From NCBI GenBank assembly GCA_014529385.2, contig CM043942.1:22182991-22244990 (forward strand): a stretch of DNA of 62,000 bases, given 5' to 3'. Made by a program: the position numbers and the translations under genes. This DNA comes from Adiantum capillus-veneris. Its lineage: Eukaryota; Streptophyta; Polypodiopsida; Polypodiales; Pteridaceae. The notes under the pieces were generated by a model that worked only from the letters and a program-made list of their open reading frames with translations, did not search any database and was not told the DNA's origin. Of the stretch, positions 22,314-33,815 are shown in pieces. Numbering within the stretch: position 1 is the stretch's first letter; every line of letters begins with the position of its first letter.

Positions 22314-22912
22314 TTACCCCTTGAAAGCACCCTCTGCGGGTAGGACCATCTCGTAGGCTTGCATGCCTAGATTGGTGGCCAACTCTATAGATATAAAATT
22401 GTGAGTAGAGCAAGGGTCAAAGAGAATAAAAGCATCATGTTCTCTTACCTTTCCCCAAGCATGGCATAGAGGAGATCCTTTGTGGTGAATTTCCTCCTCT
22501 TGGATTTCGACCAAGGTAGCTCTAGGAGGTTAATGGCGGGTGTTCTTTTGGGGGCAAGTGCAGCCGCATGCCCTTGCTCACCGCACTTGAAACATTGGTT
22601 ATCCTTGCCATAATGCTCAAGCTCTTCAGGAGAGAGTTTATTTTTGCCTTTATAAACTCCCTTCTCTTTAGCTTTGTTGGAGTTGCCCTTAGGAGACTTT
22701 TGGACATTGTCCTTCCCCTTAGGCTCATTGGAACCCTTGTTTTTCGTGGCCTTAGAATTTCTTTTAGCCCCCGTTTGGAAATTGATTTGAGAGGCCACCA
22801 TAGTATGGTGTATAACCGCTAATATGGTGCGTGGCCTTTGGGAGTTTACATACTCCGCCATTTCTTCAGTTAAGCCCGCACAAAATTGTTGCTTTTGCTC
22901 TCCAAAATCCAA
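22314..22912 (-). pseudogene. gypsy Gag C-terminus with degenerate zinc knuckle, and protease start
   Basis: The frame 22912-22445 holds FGEQKQQFCAGLTEEMAEYV, a lysine-rich stretch, and CFKCGEQGHAAALAP, a CCHC knuckle whose last Cys is Ala. The overlapping frame 22514-22314 holds the protease motif ILFDPCSTHNFIS. That corresponds to the D-S/T-G site, with Pro-Cys in place of the usual Ser/Thr-Gly. The two frames need a shift near 22450 to join. Probably inactive. Confidence 0.8.
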
Positions 22913-22999
22913 TTTCTTGAAGACAGTGGCTTTGAGTTGTAAATCTCAAAACTTGTCTACATGTTTGTGGATTGGATTCGTAGGGAGAGAGCTTCAAGC

Positions 23000-23592
23000 T
23001 TTGCCATTCGGTGAGTAATTTGTCTTTGGCCTCGGTGGCCAAAAACTACTTCATAATGGAAGCTCTTAAAGCTTTCCATGTTCCTGGAGCTTCACCGTTG
23101 GCCTGTAGGCTAGACCACCATTGTTTGGCGGACTTTTGAAAGTGCATAGCTACATGATGTAGCTTAGAGGACTCCGTGAAGACCTCATCTCCAAACGCCC
23201 GCATCGAATTGTTGGAGAAAGGCCAAGACTTTGTCCGTAGCACCAAAAGTGCCATCTTAGGTAAGTAAAGATGCTCTTCCCTCCCTCTTTGAACTTCTTG
23301 AGCTTGGATGACCTCTTCCACGTTGCATAGGATTTCCTAAGGCCTCTTCTTTTTGATGGTTCAAAGGTTGACCATCACTTTCTTGAGAAGATGAAGAATT
23401 TGAGGAAGATGGAGAAGAGGGTGACCTCTTTCTTGCCTTTTTCTTGCCTTGATCTTCGTTGTCTTCACCATCACTTTCATAAGAGGAAGAGGATGAACAA
23501 GATGGAGCAGAGGGTGTCCTCTTTCTTTCCTTTTTCTTCTCTTGCTTTTTGTCATCCCTCTTTGAAGTATAGTATGGAGAAGTATGCGATGG
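23000..23592 (-). pseudogene. gypsy Gag central part
   Basis: The frame 23321-23046 contains KLHHVAMHFQKSAKQWWSSLQ and APGTWKALRASI, the typical retrotransposon Gag W-W-x-x-L core. Upstream (23555-23361) is a lysine-rich, internally repetitive segment in which ERGHPLLHL occurs twice. Gag then breaks at 23592, where the copia element begins. Confidence 0.75.
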
Positions 23593-24318
23593 TGTTAGGA
23601 AATAAGACGTAGCTAAATAGATAATTGAGTAGATTACTTAATGGAGAGAGACAGATTTACATACACGAGATTATAAAGTAGAGAGAGAGAGAGTACACAC
23701 GATATACGTGGTTCACCCAATGTGGGCTACGTCCACGGGAAAGGAGCCACTCAATGGCTTTAGTACTTTAAAACAAGAAGTAGTTTACAAAGGGATTATA
23801 CCCTTAATGGAGCTCTCGCCTTGCTTCACTCTCACCACCTCACACTAACCTTGTTGCATCAACTTCACACTCTGAAATGTGTGTATAAATGGCCTCCTTT
23901 TATAGGCCAAAAGGGTTGCCCTCTCTTATGAGAGGCAGCCATGTGTAGCCGCCCTTGTGTGAAAAAGTCCAAATCGGACCCTTCAATCTGCCCATGTGTG
24001 ACCGCCCTTGAGAAGACAAGTCCCCTTTTGAATTCGGCCACCGGCCATTGACTTCCGACCACCGGCCACCGGCCATTGACTACCGGCTACCGGCCAACCG
24101 ACGGTTGTTTTCCGACCACTTTCCGGCCACCGTCCGGCCATAATATTCCGGCAAAAAGGAATATCCCGGTGAGGGATATTCTTGGCCATGAAAATTTTGG
24201 TTTCCCGCTGAGTGATTTTCCTTCACGCACGATGGCTTCTCCTCATAATGGGAGCCTTACAAATGTGCGCTTTTACCACAGAAAATTACAAGGGGTAAAT
24301 CAGGCTCCATACTTAACA
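23593..24318 (-). repeat. 3' LTR of the minus-strand copia element
   Basis: On the minus strand it starts TGTTAAGTATGG and ends TTTCCTAACA. It lacks roughly 50 bases present in the 5' LTR and in 15016-15808, where the text jumps near 24170-24185. The TATA box is near 23897-23905. Confidence 0.93.
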
Positions 24319-25102
24319 ATCTCCCACTTGGAGACTGATCTCCAAACCAAACCTGTGACTTTTCTAGTATTGCAAACCTTTCTAGTACCTTCTTGATGTA
24401 ATCTTCTTGAGATAGCTTTATTGTCTTCTTCGTCCTGTCCCTTGATATTTTCATACCAAGTATCCTCTTTGCAACACTTAAATCTTTCATTGAAAAAGAT
24501 TTAGACAGCTCCTCTTTTAGGTCTTTGATGTCCTGCATGTTAGCACTTGCAATCAACATGTCATCAACATACAACATTAGGATGATGAATTTCCCATCTC
24601 CCAAATTCTTCGTGTAGACGCAATGATCCAAGTTGCATCTTGTGAATCCATGATCCAACATCCATCGATCAAACTTCAAGTACCATTGTCTTTCAGCTTG
24701 CTTTAAACCATACAAGCTCTTCTTTAATCTGCAAACCATTTTCTCCTGACCTTTTACTTCATACCCCTTTGGTTGAAGCATGTAGATTTCCTCCTCTAAG
24801 TCACCGTGAGGGAATGCCGTATTTACATCCATTTGCTCGAGATTTAGATCATGAGCAGCCACAAGGCTTAAGACAAGCCTAATTGAGTTCATTTTTACAA
24901 CAGGAGAAAATATTTCATTGAAGTCAATACCTTTCTTTTGAGAAAAACCTTTTACCACAAGCCTAGACTTGTACCTTTTCTTCCCACCTTCTTCTTCCTT
25001 CACCTTGTACACCCATTTGTTTTGAAGTGCCCGCTTACCTTTAGGCAACTCAACCAATTCCCATGTTTGGTTGCGATGTAGTGAGTCCATCTCCACTTGC
25101 AT
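24257..25102 (-). pseudogene. copia RT, truncated before RNase H
   Basis: The 281-codon frame begins inside RT (MQVEMDSLHRNQTWELVEL) and includes LEQMDVNTAFPHGDLEEE (motif A Asp present), GLKQAERQWYLKFD, and MLYVDDMLIAS. It ends KKVLERFAILEKSQVWFGDQS. The last part is no longer RT: it is the translated leader of the polypurine tract and LTR, reached through a deletion. The motif A region fills in what the copy at 13432-13806 has lost. Without RNase H the tRNA and RNA strands could not be removed during reverse transcription. Confidence 0.88.
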
Positions 25103-25249
25103 GCTCGTCGTTCATTCTTCTTTGGATTCATGTTGCATAGCTTCTTCATATGATTCCGGCTCTCCAAAATCTGAGATCAAGAGATGGTTGCAGGAAGGAA
25201 CAAACCTTTCTGGAGGTCTACTTGCTCTTGTAGATCTTCGGGGAATAGG

Positions 25250-26242
25250 TTAAGGCTCCTCATTTGGTTGACGTTGTTGCACATTGTCACCGTTTGCAGT
25301 CCTTGAGTCTTCACCGTCCTCAAGCTCCATGGACTCATCACCTATTTCTTTTGTTTGTTTTCTTTCCAAGTAATCTTTGTACATATTTTGTTCGTTAAAA
25401 ATTACATCCCTACTCCTTAAGATTTTACTATCTTCACGATTCCATAGGCGATACCCAAAGTCACGTTCTCCATAGCCAATGAAGAAACACTTTTTGGACT
25501 TTGCATCTAGCTTTGATCTTAGGCTTCTATCTATGTGCATGAAAGCCTCACACCCAAACACTTTGAGAAATACATAATTCACCGGTTTACCTGTCCATGC
25601 CTCTTCTGGAACTCCCCCATCCAATGCCGTTGAGGGTGACCGATTGATTAAGTACACAGACATACTTACAGCTTCCGCCCAAAGCTCAAGCGGTAGGCCT
25701 GCATGTAGCCGCATGCTTCATGCTCGCTACATGATTGTCCTGTTCATCCTTTCCGAAATCCCATTTTGTTGAGGTGTACTTTGGGTTGTCCTTTGCCTCC
25801 AAATGCCATTGCTAGCACAAAAGCTTTCAAAAGCTTGGCTGCAAACTTCACCTCCATTGTCAGATCGAAGGCATTTAACCTTGGTACCTGTTTCATTCTC
25901 CACAAAGGCTTTTCACCTTTGAAATATGGAAAATACATCGGATTTATTCTTCATGACATAAACCCATGTTTTTCTAGTCGCATCGTCTATGAATGTTACA
26001 TGGTACAATGAGCCACCAAGTGAAGGTGTACTTGCAGGACCCCAAACATCAGAATGAACCAACTCAAGTTTTTTATTTTTTCTTTCATTTCTTGATTTTT
26101 GAAATTTTACCCTCTTTTGTTTACCATAAACACAATCTTCACAGAACTCTAAGTCCACTTCTTTCAAACCTGGTAGAAGCTTCTTTGTTTGAAGGATTTG
26201 CATTCCTTTGGCACTCATATGCCCAAGCCGGTAGTGCCACAC
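25250..26242 (-). pseudogene. copia integrase, frameshifted
   Basis: The frame 26242-25913 has the zinc motif WHYRLGHMSAKGM...FCEDCVYGKQ and FIDDATRKTWVYVMK. A central part (about 25745-25938) is in another frame. The frame 25714-25250 has the tail: MRLHAGLPLELWAEAVSMSV, SLRSKLDAKSKKCFFIGYGE, RDFGYRLWNREDSKI and an acidic linker. At least two frameshifts or stops separate the pieces, so no active integrase is predicted. Confidence 0.85.
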
Positions 26243-26275
26243 CGCACTATCAACTTCTGTAGTTGCTGCACAAGC

Positions 26276-27490
26276 TTAAGGTTGCGTGCTAACAGTACAC
26301 AAGTAAAGTGTACCGACTTTTTCTCCCTTGGCAACCACCAAAGATCCCTTTGAGATCTTCCACCGTTTGTTTCCGAATGCAATGTTGTGACCTTCATCGT
26401 CCAATTGTCCTGTAGAGATGAAATTTTTGCAAAGAGAAGGAACATGCCTAACATCTTTAAGCTTCCATTCATTTCCGTTAGCAGTTTTGACAGAAACTGT
26501 ACCTTTGCCGACAATCTCACAAGCTTCGTCATCTCCCAAGTATACATACCCAAAATTACCTTTGGTGTAGTCTTGGAAATGTTGCTTGTGTGGTGTCGCA
26601 TGGAATGAAGCCCCGGAATATACTATCCAGGAATTAGACACATTGTCTAATGAGAGAATTAGAGCATCTTGCTCTACTTTACCTGCCACATTGGCCTCCG
26701 ATGTTGGCTTGTTGTCCTGAAACTCAGTCTCCTTCTTCTTCTTGGACCAACAATCCTTCTTGACGTAGCCCTTCTTGCCGCAGTTCCAACATTCAAGAAC
26801 TGAATTTGTGCGTGACTTGCTCCGTCTTGAGCGATCACGACCCTTTTGGCTTTTGAACCTCTCCATAGGCCTTCCTCTTGTTTCCACCGACAATGCAGCA
26901 CTTGATGAATCTCCTGTGCTTCTCCTTCGCATTTCCTTGCTTAGGAGAATACCCACAACATCATCAAACTTAAGAGTATTTGTACCAGAGATAGAATTAC
27001 TTACAGCCATCACAAGGCTGTCCCAACTATCCGGTAAAGATGATAGTATAAGGAGAGCTTGCACTTCGTCATCGAAATTGATTTTCACCGATCGAAGTTG
27101 ACTTATGTAAGTTTTAAAGTCATTTAGGTGTTCTGCAACTGAACCATTCTCTACCATCTTTAGATTGAACAAGCGCTTCATAAGAAATACCTTATTGGAT
27201 GCCGATGGTTTCTCGTAGAAGTCGTCAAGTGACTTCATCAAGTGCTCCGTGGTCTTCATCTCCAAAACATTGAAGGCCACCGTTGACGCTAAGCTTAACC
27301 GGATTGTTCCCAGTGCCTTTCGATCAAGGACAATCCATGCTTCATTTGCCATCGTTGCGGGCTTCTTTGCAAGACCGCCTAGTGGCAAATAGAGGTCCTT
27401 CTGGTAGAGATAGTCCTCAATCTGCATCTTCCAATGTTCGTAGTTTTTGCCGTTGAACTTCTCAATCTTGAGCTTCCCTTCCTCCGCCAT
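26276..27490 (-). pseudogene. copia Gag-protease, best-preserved copy in the window
   Basis: The start is the ATG at 27488-27490 (MAEEGKLKIEKFNGKNYEHW). The frame stays open for about 404 codons through the UBN2-type capsid and a basic stretch (RPMERFKSQKGRDRSRRSKS). It continues through the zinc knuckle CWNCGKKGYVKKDC (the His of CCHC is Tyr), the protease site (Y-S-G-A-S instead of D-S-G-A-S, codon 26618-26620), and on to a TAA replacing a Ser codon. Both unusual residues also occur in the copy at 11096-15808. The frame is long enough to make Gag, but the protease should be inactive. Confidence 0.9.
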
Positions 27491-27550
27491 AACTCCCACT
27501 CAATTCAAGGAATCCTTTCCTTGAGATAACTTAGCTACGAGCAAACCTTG

Positions 27551-27563
27551 CTTTGATACCAGT
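27551..27563 (-). promoter_or_regulatory. primer binding site of the minus-strand copia
   Basis: On the minus strand, directly after the 5' LTR end (CTAACA), the text reads ACTGGTATCAAAGCAAGG. It differs by one base from the initiator-Met tRNA primer site TGGTATCAGAGCA. Confidence 0.88.
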
Positions 27564-28337
27564 TGTTAGGAAATAAGATGTAGCTAAATAGATAATTGAG
27601 TAGATCACTTAATGGAGAGAGACAGATTTACATACACGAGATTATAGAGTAGAGAGAGAGAGAGAGTACACACAATATACGTGGTTCACCCAATGTGGGC
27701 TACGTCCACGGGAAAGCAGCCACTCAATGGCTTTAGTACTTCAAAACAAGAAGTAGTTTACAAAGGGATTATACCCTTAATGGAGCTCTCACCTTGCTTC
27801 ACTCTCACCACCTCACTCTCACCTTGTTGCATCAACTTCACACTGTGAAATGTGTGTAGAAATGGCCTCCTTTTATAGGCCAAAAGGGTTGCCCTCTTTT
27901 ATGAGAGGCAGCCATGTGTAACCGCCCTTGTGTGAATAAGTCCAAATTGGACCCTTCAATCCGCCCATGTGCGCCCTTGAGAAGACAAGTCCCCTTTTGA
28001 ATTCGGCCACCGGCCATTGACTTCCGACCACCGGCCATTGGCCATTGACTACCGACCACCGGCCAACTGACGGTTGTTTTTCGACCACTTTCCGGCCGCC
28101 GTCCGGCCATAATATTTCGGCAAAAAGGAATATTCCGACGAGGGAAAAAAAAAGTCTCGGGGGCTTCCGTCCCTGAGGCCCCTAAAGTTGCCCTTGATTC
28201 TTGACCGTGAAAATTTTGGTTCCCCGGTGAGTGATTTTCCTTCACGCACGATGGCTTCTCCTCATAATGGGAGCCTTACAAATGTGCGCTTTTACCACAG
28301 AAAATTACAAGGGGTAAATCAGGCTCCATACTTAACA
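27564..28337 (-). repeat. 5' LTR of the minus-strand copia element
   Basis: It is 774 bases, TGTTAAG to CTAACA on the minus strand. The TATA box CTATAAAAGG is near 27872, preceded on the minus strand by the GGCCGG-rich block (about 28005-28110). Confidence 0.94.
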
Positions 28338-28789
28338 GATGGTATTCTCCATTTTGGAGGTGATGGAGAGCATTTAGCCCACCGTCTTTGTGGAGCCATC
28401 TCCGTCGAGGTGGCGGGAGACTCACTTCTTTCTCGTTCCTTCGGTGGAGGCTTTTGAGTTCTCCTTTGAGAAGGAGATGAGTCATGAAGGAGAAATTTTA
28501 TGAGCCCTTCATAGGGATACTCTTCTTCTTCCTGAATCGGAGAGAGACCTCTTTTGGAAGTCTCGCAAGGAGGCTTCCTAGGTGCTCTCTGATCATGGTG
28601 GGGAGCTTGGAGAATCCCATGAGCACGAAGCTACCGTTGCACTTCACTTTGGATGGATGGATTGCCCATGGCTTGTTGAAGCCTATAAACAAGATAGTTA
28701 ACAAGGATCGGGGCATCATTAGTAGCTTGCTCATTAGCAAAATCAAAGTTATCAATATTAATTTCACTCTCTTTACTATTGTCAGCCAT
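28338..28789 (-). pseudogene. gypsy Gag N-terminal part
   Basis: An ATG at 28787-28789 opens MADNSKESEINIDNFDFAN, followed by QATNDAPILVNYLVYRLQQA and a stop after about 52 codons. Shifted frames continue the Gag text to the copia insertion at 28337. Beyond the insertion Gag resumes at 23592. Confidence 0.7.
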
Positions 28790-29178
28790 TCTAACAATTT
28801 TTAGGTGTAGTTTGGCACTTCAAAGCCCTAGTTGCTACTACTCTTTACCCCTTTAGAAAAAAAGCTCAAGCTATTGTACCCGTCGATCGAATACCATTAA
28901 TTGCAAGGAATAGAAGAGAGGGTCATTCAACACCAAAACAACACCGGCTCCTGTCAAGATTCTAATAGCTCAATAGTGGTTAAGCCATAGGCAAACCCCG
29001 TAGGACTCCTCTATTAAGACCATAGCTCTCGATGGTGATGCCCCGTTAACTGCACAAAGGCAGGCACATTGCAAGGCTGAAAAATCCCTATTCTACTTAC
29101 TCACATGCAGTTAATAGTACCAACCATTTATATCTAGCTTGAGGACCTCCCTTCTTGAGCAAGAAAAGAGAAACCTTG
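28790..29178 (-). other. gypsy leader
   Basis: Non-coding sequence between the primer site and the gag start. Confidence 0.6.
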
Positions 29179-29191
29179 TGCTCTTATACCA
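29179..29191 (-). promoter_or_regulatory. primer binding site of the minus-strand gypsy element
   Basis: The minus strand reads TGGTATAAGAGCA directly after a sequence ending TGTTACA. It is one base from the initiator-Met tRNA primer consensus. Confidence 0.75.
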
Positions 29192-29192
29192 A

Positions 29193-30727
29193 TGTAACAT
29201 GTAATGGCATAATAACTTGTGTGTAGCGACATAGTGAGCATTTCATTAGAATAGATCCCTAATGAGATTAACAAGAGTGCTTGGGTCGAGTAAGCAACAA
29301 AAAGCATAACACCTAGTTAGATAGCATGAACAATACTTCAAAAGAGAGACATTAAGTAATTGACAATAGTTGACCGGATTTGCATGGAGCCGGTCCCCCC
29401 TCCAAAAAGCTTTGTATTATGGTTTCTCCCATCAAGAGAGACATTTTACAATACAGTTCTTTGTGCTCCTTCAATACTAGCTAGTTCAATGAAGATGGAA
29501 ACTTCATGCATTAAGCAAAACACTTATCAAACACAACATCAATTCCCTCACGGTCTCAGACCCAAGACCTCACACACCTTCGAAGATCGTGAGAGCTAGC
29601 GAGGTATGAGAGTAGATTGAGAGGAAGAAGGAGTATTCTTACAAGAAAGATGTACATCTCCTCACATAATCATTCATAATAGTATAGCTTAGCTTAGTAA
29701 TTAGCATGGTAGAGGATATGAGCATGCATTGAAGCTTGGCTCTTGGTTGGATTTGCATCACAAAGCCACGAGTTGTTGGTGTAGGCATCCCTTCTCACAA
29801 GCTTGGAGTAGGTGGTAAGCTTACTATTAAAGCTTGAGAAGGAGAGAGAGTCTTATTTGCTTCACACATGAGATTGTGTGAGTGTGTGTGTGATAATGCC
29901 TTGCAAAAACCAGCCCTCTCTCTCTCTCTCTTGGTCGACCCCCCTTGCTAAATGCTCATCCTACATCCCTGTTGGACCTCCCCATGCCTAGCCATTGGAA
30001 CTTAAGCAGTATAAGTCATAGCCTTCTGACATGTGTCCCCCTTTCCCCTTTTGTGAGAGATTTAGGTAATTAATAAATGCAACTAAACTCTCATTGGACC
30101 CCTTTGCCTCCTTGCCAAAAGGAATCAGGCAAGCCATTGGGCTACTGAATGCTCATTCGTCCCCTTGGGAGATTGTCCAATAGTCTTCTAGAGAGCTTTA
30201 ATTTTATTGGTTCTTTTATTAAGTGTTTTTAAATTAATTAAACTAGATTTACTCTAGCCTAATTCTCATTGGTCCACCTCCATGGCCATCCAATAGGATT
30301 TGAGTACACCTTGTGGGCATCTGGCCTAGGGAACTGACATGTGTCCCTGTTTCCCCTTGTGTAGAAATGAAGCTTGTGAGTGTGTGTGGGTGTTTCTCTC
30401 TCATCCCCTACTTCTTGGGCTCGCCCCCTCCTATGTAGGGCTTGACAAAGACATTTTGGGACACACTAAAAGCATCCAATTCCCCTAATGTTTGACCTTT
30501 GGACACAAACTTTGAATTTTGGAACCTTAGCATTTTGGAAGTCTTAATGGGCTAAACCTTAGGGTCTTTTGAGCCCATTGTTGCACATGACTCTTTTGCA
30601 GATATCTCCCCCTTTGGATCCCTATTTTCCCTCCTTTGGATCCCTACTGTGGCCGGTCTGCTAGCTTAACCAATATTCTAGCCTTTTTCCCCCTGGCACT
30701 TCCCCATATTAAATGATAAAATTAACA
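29193..30727 (-). repeat. probable 5' LTR of the minus-strand gypsy element
   Basis: The inner end (TGTAACAT in plus orientation at 29193) adjoins the primer site, so it is supported. The outer end at 30727 (ATTAACA) is a guess based only on the TG...CA rule; no partner LTR is in the window. No coding frame of interest lies inside. Confidence 0.5.
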
Positions 30728-30767
30728 TGAGAAAATCATTTAGGAGAATTAGATATTGATTATTATG

Positions 30768-31039
30768 ATAGAGATGGAGCAAGAGCAATCTTCAATCGCA
30801 CAAAGGAGAGAATGAGTGAGTTTTAGGTTTAGGTGACTTTTATATGAACTCGCCCATTCACACTTGGGCGTTCATGCTTAGCCAACTAACCCTTGAATGT
30901 TTTAGTTAGAATGCCCCTCTCATCGGCGATCACTCTACCTTTTTCTATTGGACCGACAAGCCCGGTCCTTGAATCTACCAAATAAATAATACGACGTCTG
31001 TCGTAGGTGATAGGGTATCCGTGAGCCGTGAGGTTAACA
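30768..31039 (-). repeat. 3' LTR of element B, truncated
   Basis: On the minus strand it starts TGTTAACCTCACGG directly after the purine tract and includes the TATA region (CATATAAAAGTC, with TTTTATATG in plus orientation near 30837). Similarity to the other Tat LTRs stops near 30768 at CTTGCTCCATCTC. The 3' portion of the LTR is missing. Confidence 0.85.
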
Positions 31040-31052
31040 TGCCCCCCTTCCT
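31040..31052 (-). promoter_or_regulatory. polypurine tract of element B
   Basis: The minus strand reads AGGAAGGGGGGCA directly before the LTR TG. It is the same as the tract at 50254-50266 of element A. Confidence 0.85.
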
Positions 31053-32310
31053 AATGTAGATTCTATCCTCGGAAGCTATTGAGTTGAAGCTCGTTCATTG
31101 AGGTGGAAGAGCATTTGAGATGAATGTCCTTAGCCTTGTTCCGTCTCACTGCAAAATCAAACAACATTGGCACAGTAATTACATTCTCATATACAATTAA
31201 AAAGCATATGCAATTGTAGTTAGACAAATTGATTGGTAACATAATTTAAAACCATTTGTCAGAAATAAAAATTAAATTTTAATATAATCAAACACATAAA
31301 CAGTTGTAAAGGTAAAAAACTAAACAAGTTCGAGGTCGCTTATTTAACGGTCGAAAGGCACTAAAGATCGACTATTAATACCATGGGTAAGCTTCTCAAT
31401 TTTCTCTGGTCAATTAAGTTGTTTAATTGCGAGAGCCAAGTATTTCATGTCCAAAGGTTGACTAAAGGCTATACCTAGAAGACCTCGTAGTTAAGCTACG
31501 ATGAAAGGAATTCTCATGAAATCATCCCCTGACTTATTTACTTTTCTTTCACCCCCCAAATTCTTTTCACATTGATTCATTTTTTATGTGTGTGCTTATT
31601 TTGTATGCTTTGGGTTTTTTGCTTTTCAAGGAAAAGCGCCCACACTGGGAACCTCTAGGGCTCTAGTACCATAGGTGATACATGTGAGTGAAGTACCAAA
31701 TCAAGCCGAGATTTTACTCCCAGCTTAAGATTTTACATTGTGGCACTTTGATTTGTTTTGTTTTGTTTGTTTGTTTTTCGTATTTCAATTTTGTAACTTT
31801 GGGGGGTTATATAACATTGTTATAAACCCCTCCCCCCCCCCCCCCCCCCCCCCCCCCCCAAGGCTCATCACACTAGTAAACTCCCTTTATAATACTTAAG
31901 CTAAAGGTCAATAGGGACTAACACCACTAGAAAGCCCTAGTACATTGCACACAATGCTGCCTAAATCGGATAAAGAACCTAAGTAACCATTGATTATTAG
32001 GAAGGCATTCTCCATGGTATTAAGAGAAGATCTCTAACGCCCAGCTTGGTCAAACTAGCTTAGTCGGTCTGCTTGCTTTTTTAACCTAGACAAGTGATTA
32101 TGACAAAAAATTACATTGAATTTAATGTTTGGTACTAAGAAAATGCATTGAATATTATACTACCAATCACAATTAAAGCAGACAAACATAGATGCAAAAA
32201 AGATAAGGGACAATGCTAATGGACAAGAAACACCTATTTGTGTTGATGATCACGCTTGGTTTGAAGAGTGAACAAGAGAAAGATTCCATGAAGGTCCAAA
32301 TCTTCCATGA
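31053..32310 (-). other. element B 3' non-coding region, with C28 tract
   Basis: On the minus strand it matches 49070-50265 of element A closely and has no long frame. At 31832-31859 there is an uninterrupted run of 28 C, where element A has only a short C run (about 49531-49537). Confidence 0.8.
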
Positions 32311-33815
32311 ACTGGTATCAGAGCTTGTCATTCGCCTTGGCTCAACTCGGCTCACGAGAATAGCCCCTCATAGAGGGAGGAAGGAGCATGCTGACCTGTA
32401 GCAATCTAAGAAAATCCACCTGCAATGTGTGCACCTTGGGATGGTGATGAGCCTTTGACACATGATCATCTTCTCTTTCGGCCTCTATAGACCGTTGCAA
32501 GCAAAGCTTGCCATCGCGCACTGTGTCGGCTGCTACATAAGCTCGTTTTTTTATTGTGAGTTTCAACTACACACTATTTTCAATTGGACATGTTATTTGA
32601 TGTCTTTGTCTTAAGAGCCCATTCACACCCCCCTTCAATGGCAAAAGATCCTGAAGCAGCCTTTTTCCAAAAGCTTGATGGCCTTCAGCCATGTGAAGTA
32701 TCGGAGTTGAAAGCTAGGACACACATATTTGCTGCTTATGGTGACAATTTTTTCCAAAATGCAACTTACACAATTGAAGCTATATCAATCGAGTCCTTCA
32801 AAGATTCTACGGAGCAGCTGAGGGATATAGAAACATAGTTTCTTAAAAAGAGAAGCAAATTATGGCAGTTTGAGAGTTTGAGACCGAGTACAAAGAGACA
32901 CTTTAGCATGAAGCATTGGAAGTTGAAGATTCATGCATGGCATCAAATATTGACAAGTTTGACAATGGTGACCAATTCCAATTTACATCATCAGTTAAAG
33001 AGTTTTTCTCTATCAAGCCTCCAGAAGCTTTTGACATTTCAAAGGATTTACAATTTGGATCTTCTCGAATGTAACCATAAATTTTCTTTGCACGATGAGT
33101 GTTCTAGATTTCTCATGTTTTGTTATGTTTGTCAACATAATCATATACTTTCTGTCAAACAACAGCTTTATTTTAGCCTATCAGTTATTAGTTATTTCCA
33201 TGAAGTCAAAAGAAAATTGTACGGGTTATAGAGGCAACCACACATACAAAGTGGTAAGACCTCCCAAAAATACCAGTTTTTGTTCTCAGCCTATTTTTTG
33301 TCCCACTTCTCATGAGCTTACTGGGTAAACCTAAAACCCAAGGTTTGGAAGTGAACCAAAAACTCCATTTTTGGTAGCTAAATATTTGGCCTACACCCTA
33401 TCTGTTCAAGTGGGGGCTACTCACCTAGCACCAGGTTATGGATACACCAAAAATCCTTAGTTGTGAGAGAACCTAAAACTCACGGTTGACAAGAACACCA
33501 AAAACTCGAGGTATCATGAGTTGCTTGTCTAGTTCGGGCTTGAGGGGGGGATTGTTGAGTTCCAAGCCTTTTCTATCCCGTGGGAACATAATTTCTCCAC
33601 AAGAGATATGCACCACTGGAGTTTGCATGGTTTTTGCATGGCTGCCTAAAGCTATATATGTAAAGGCTTTCATAATAATAATATACAAGCGTGAGTTGTT
33701 TTTTACTGAAGTGTTGAACTCCTCTCTCTCTTCTCTCTCGCTCTCGTTTCTCTGCACACTCCAAGCCATGGTAATCCTCCTCGGATGCCACCCTCCATAA
33801 CTGTAGTAACCCATC
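32311..33815 (+). mobile_element. copia-like remnant inside element B
   Basis: At the left edge, GAACTGGTATCAGAGCTTG (about 32309-32327) contains a perfect initiator-Met tRNA primer site. At the right edge a purine tract (CTTGAGGGGGGAT, about 33540-33552) precedes TGTTGAGTTCC at 33553, an LTR-like start running to about 33815. Between them are only broken frames. No 5' LTR lies left of the primer site. Its flanks match element A text at about 49070 and about 48003, so it replaces part of element B. Confidence 0.6.

Larger units (their letters stand above)
23593..28337 (-). mobile_element. copia element with both LTRs and perfect TSD, lacking RNase H
   Basis: The LTRs at 27564-28337 (5') and 23593-24318 (3') enclose 3.2 kb read on the minus strand. 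The bases GATGG at 23588-23592 and 28338-28342 are a perfect 5-bp target-site duplication. The host sequence continues across (gypsy gag). The gene order is gag, protease, integrase, RT. At about 24375 the RT frame is joined directly to the text before the polypurine tract, removing the end of RT and all of RNase H relative to 14190-14970. Other stops are present in gag-pol. Confidence 0.95.
21516..30727 (-). mobile_element. Ty3/gypsy element (probably chromovirus-like), 3'-truncated, split by a copia insertion
   Basis: Reading on the minus strand: possible 5' LTR, tRNA primer site, leader, gag, protease and the start of RT, ending in the RT fingers/palm at about 21520. RNase H, integrase and the 3' LTR are missing. 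Gag is interrupted between 23592 and 28338 by a complete copia insertion. The initiator-Met-type primer site and protein texts suggest a chromovirus rather than Tat, but the clade call is an inference. Confidence 0.8.

Noticed and set aside
23865-24189. Frames across the minus-strand copia LTR (also 27838-28249)
   Set aside because: LTR sequence; similar frames appear in every LTR copy and are not conserved as protein.
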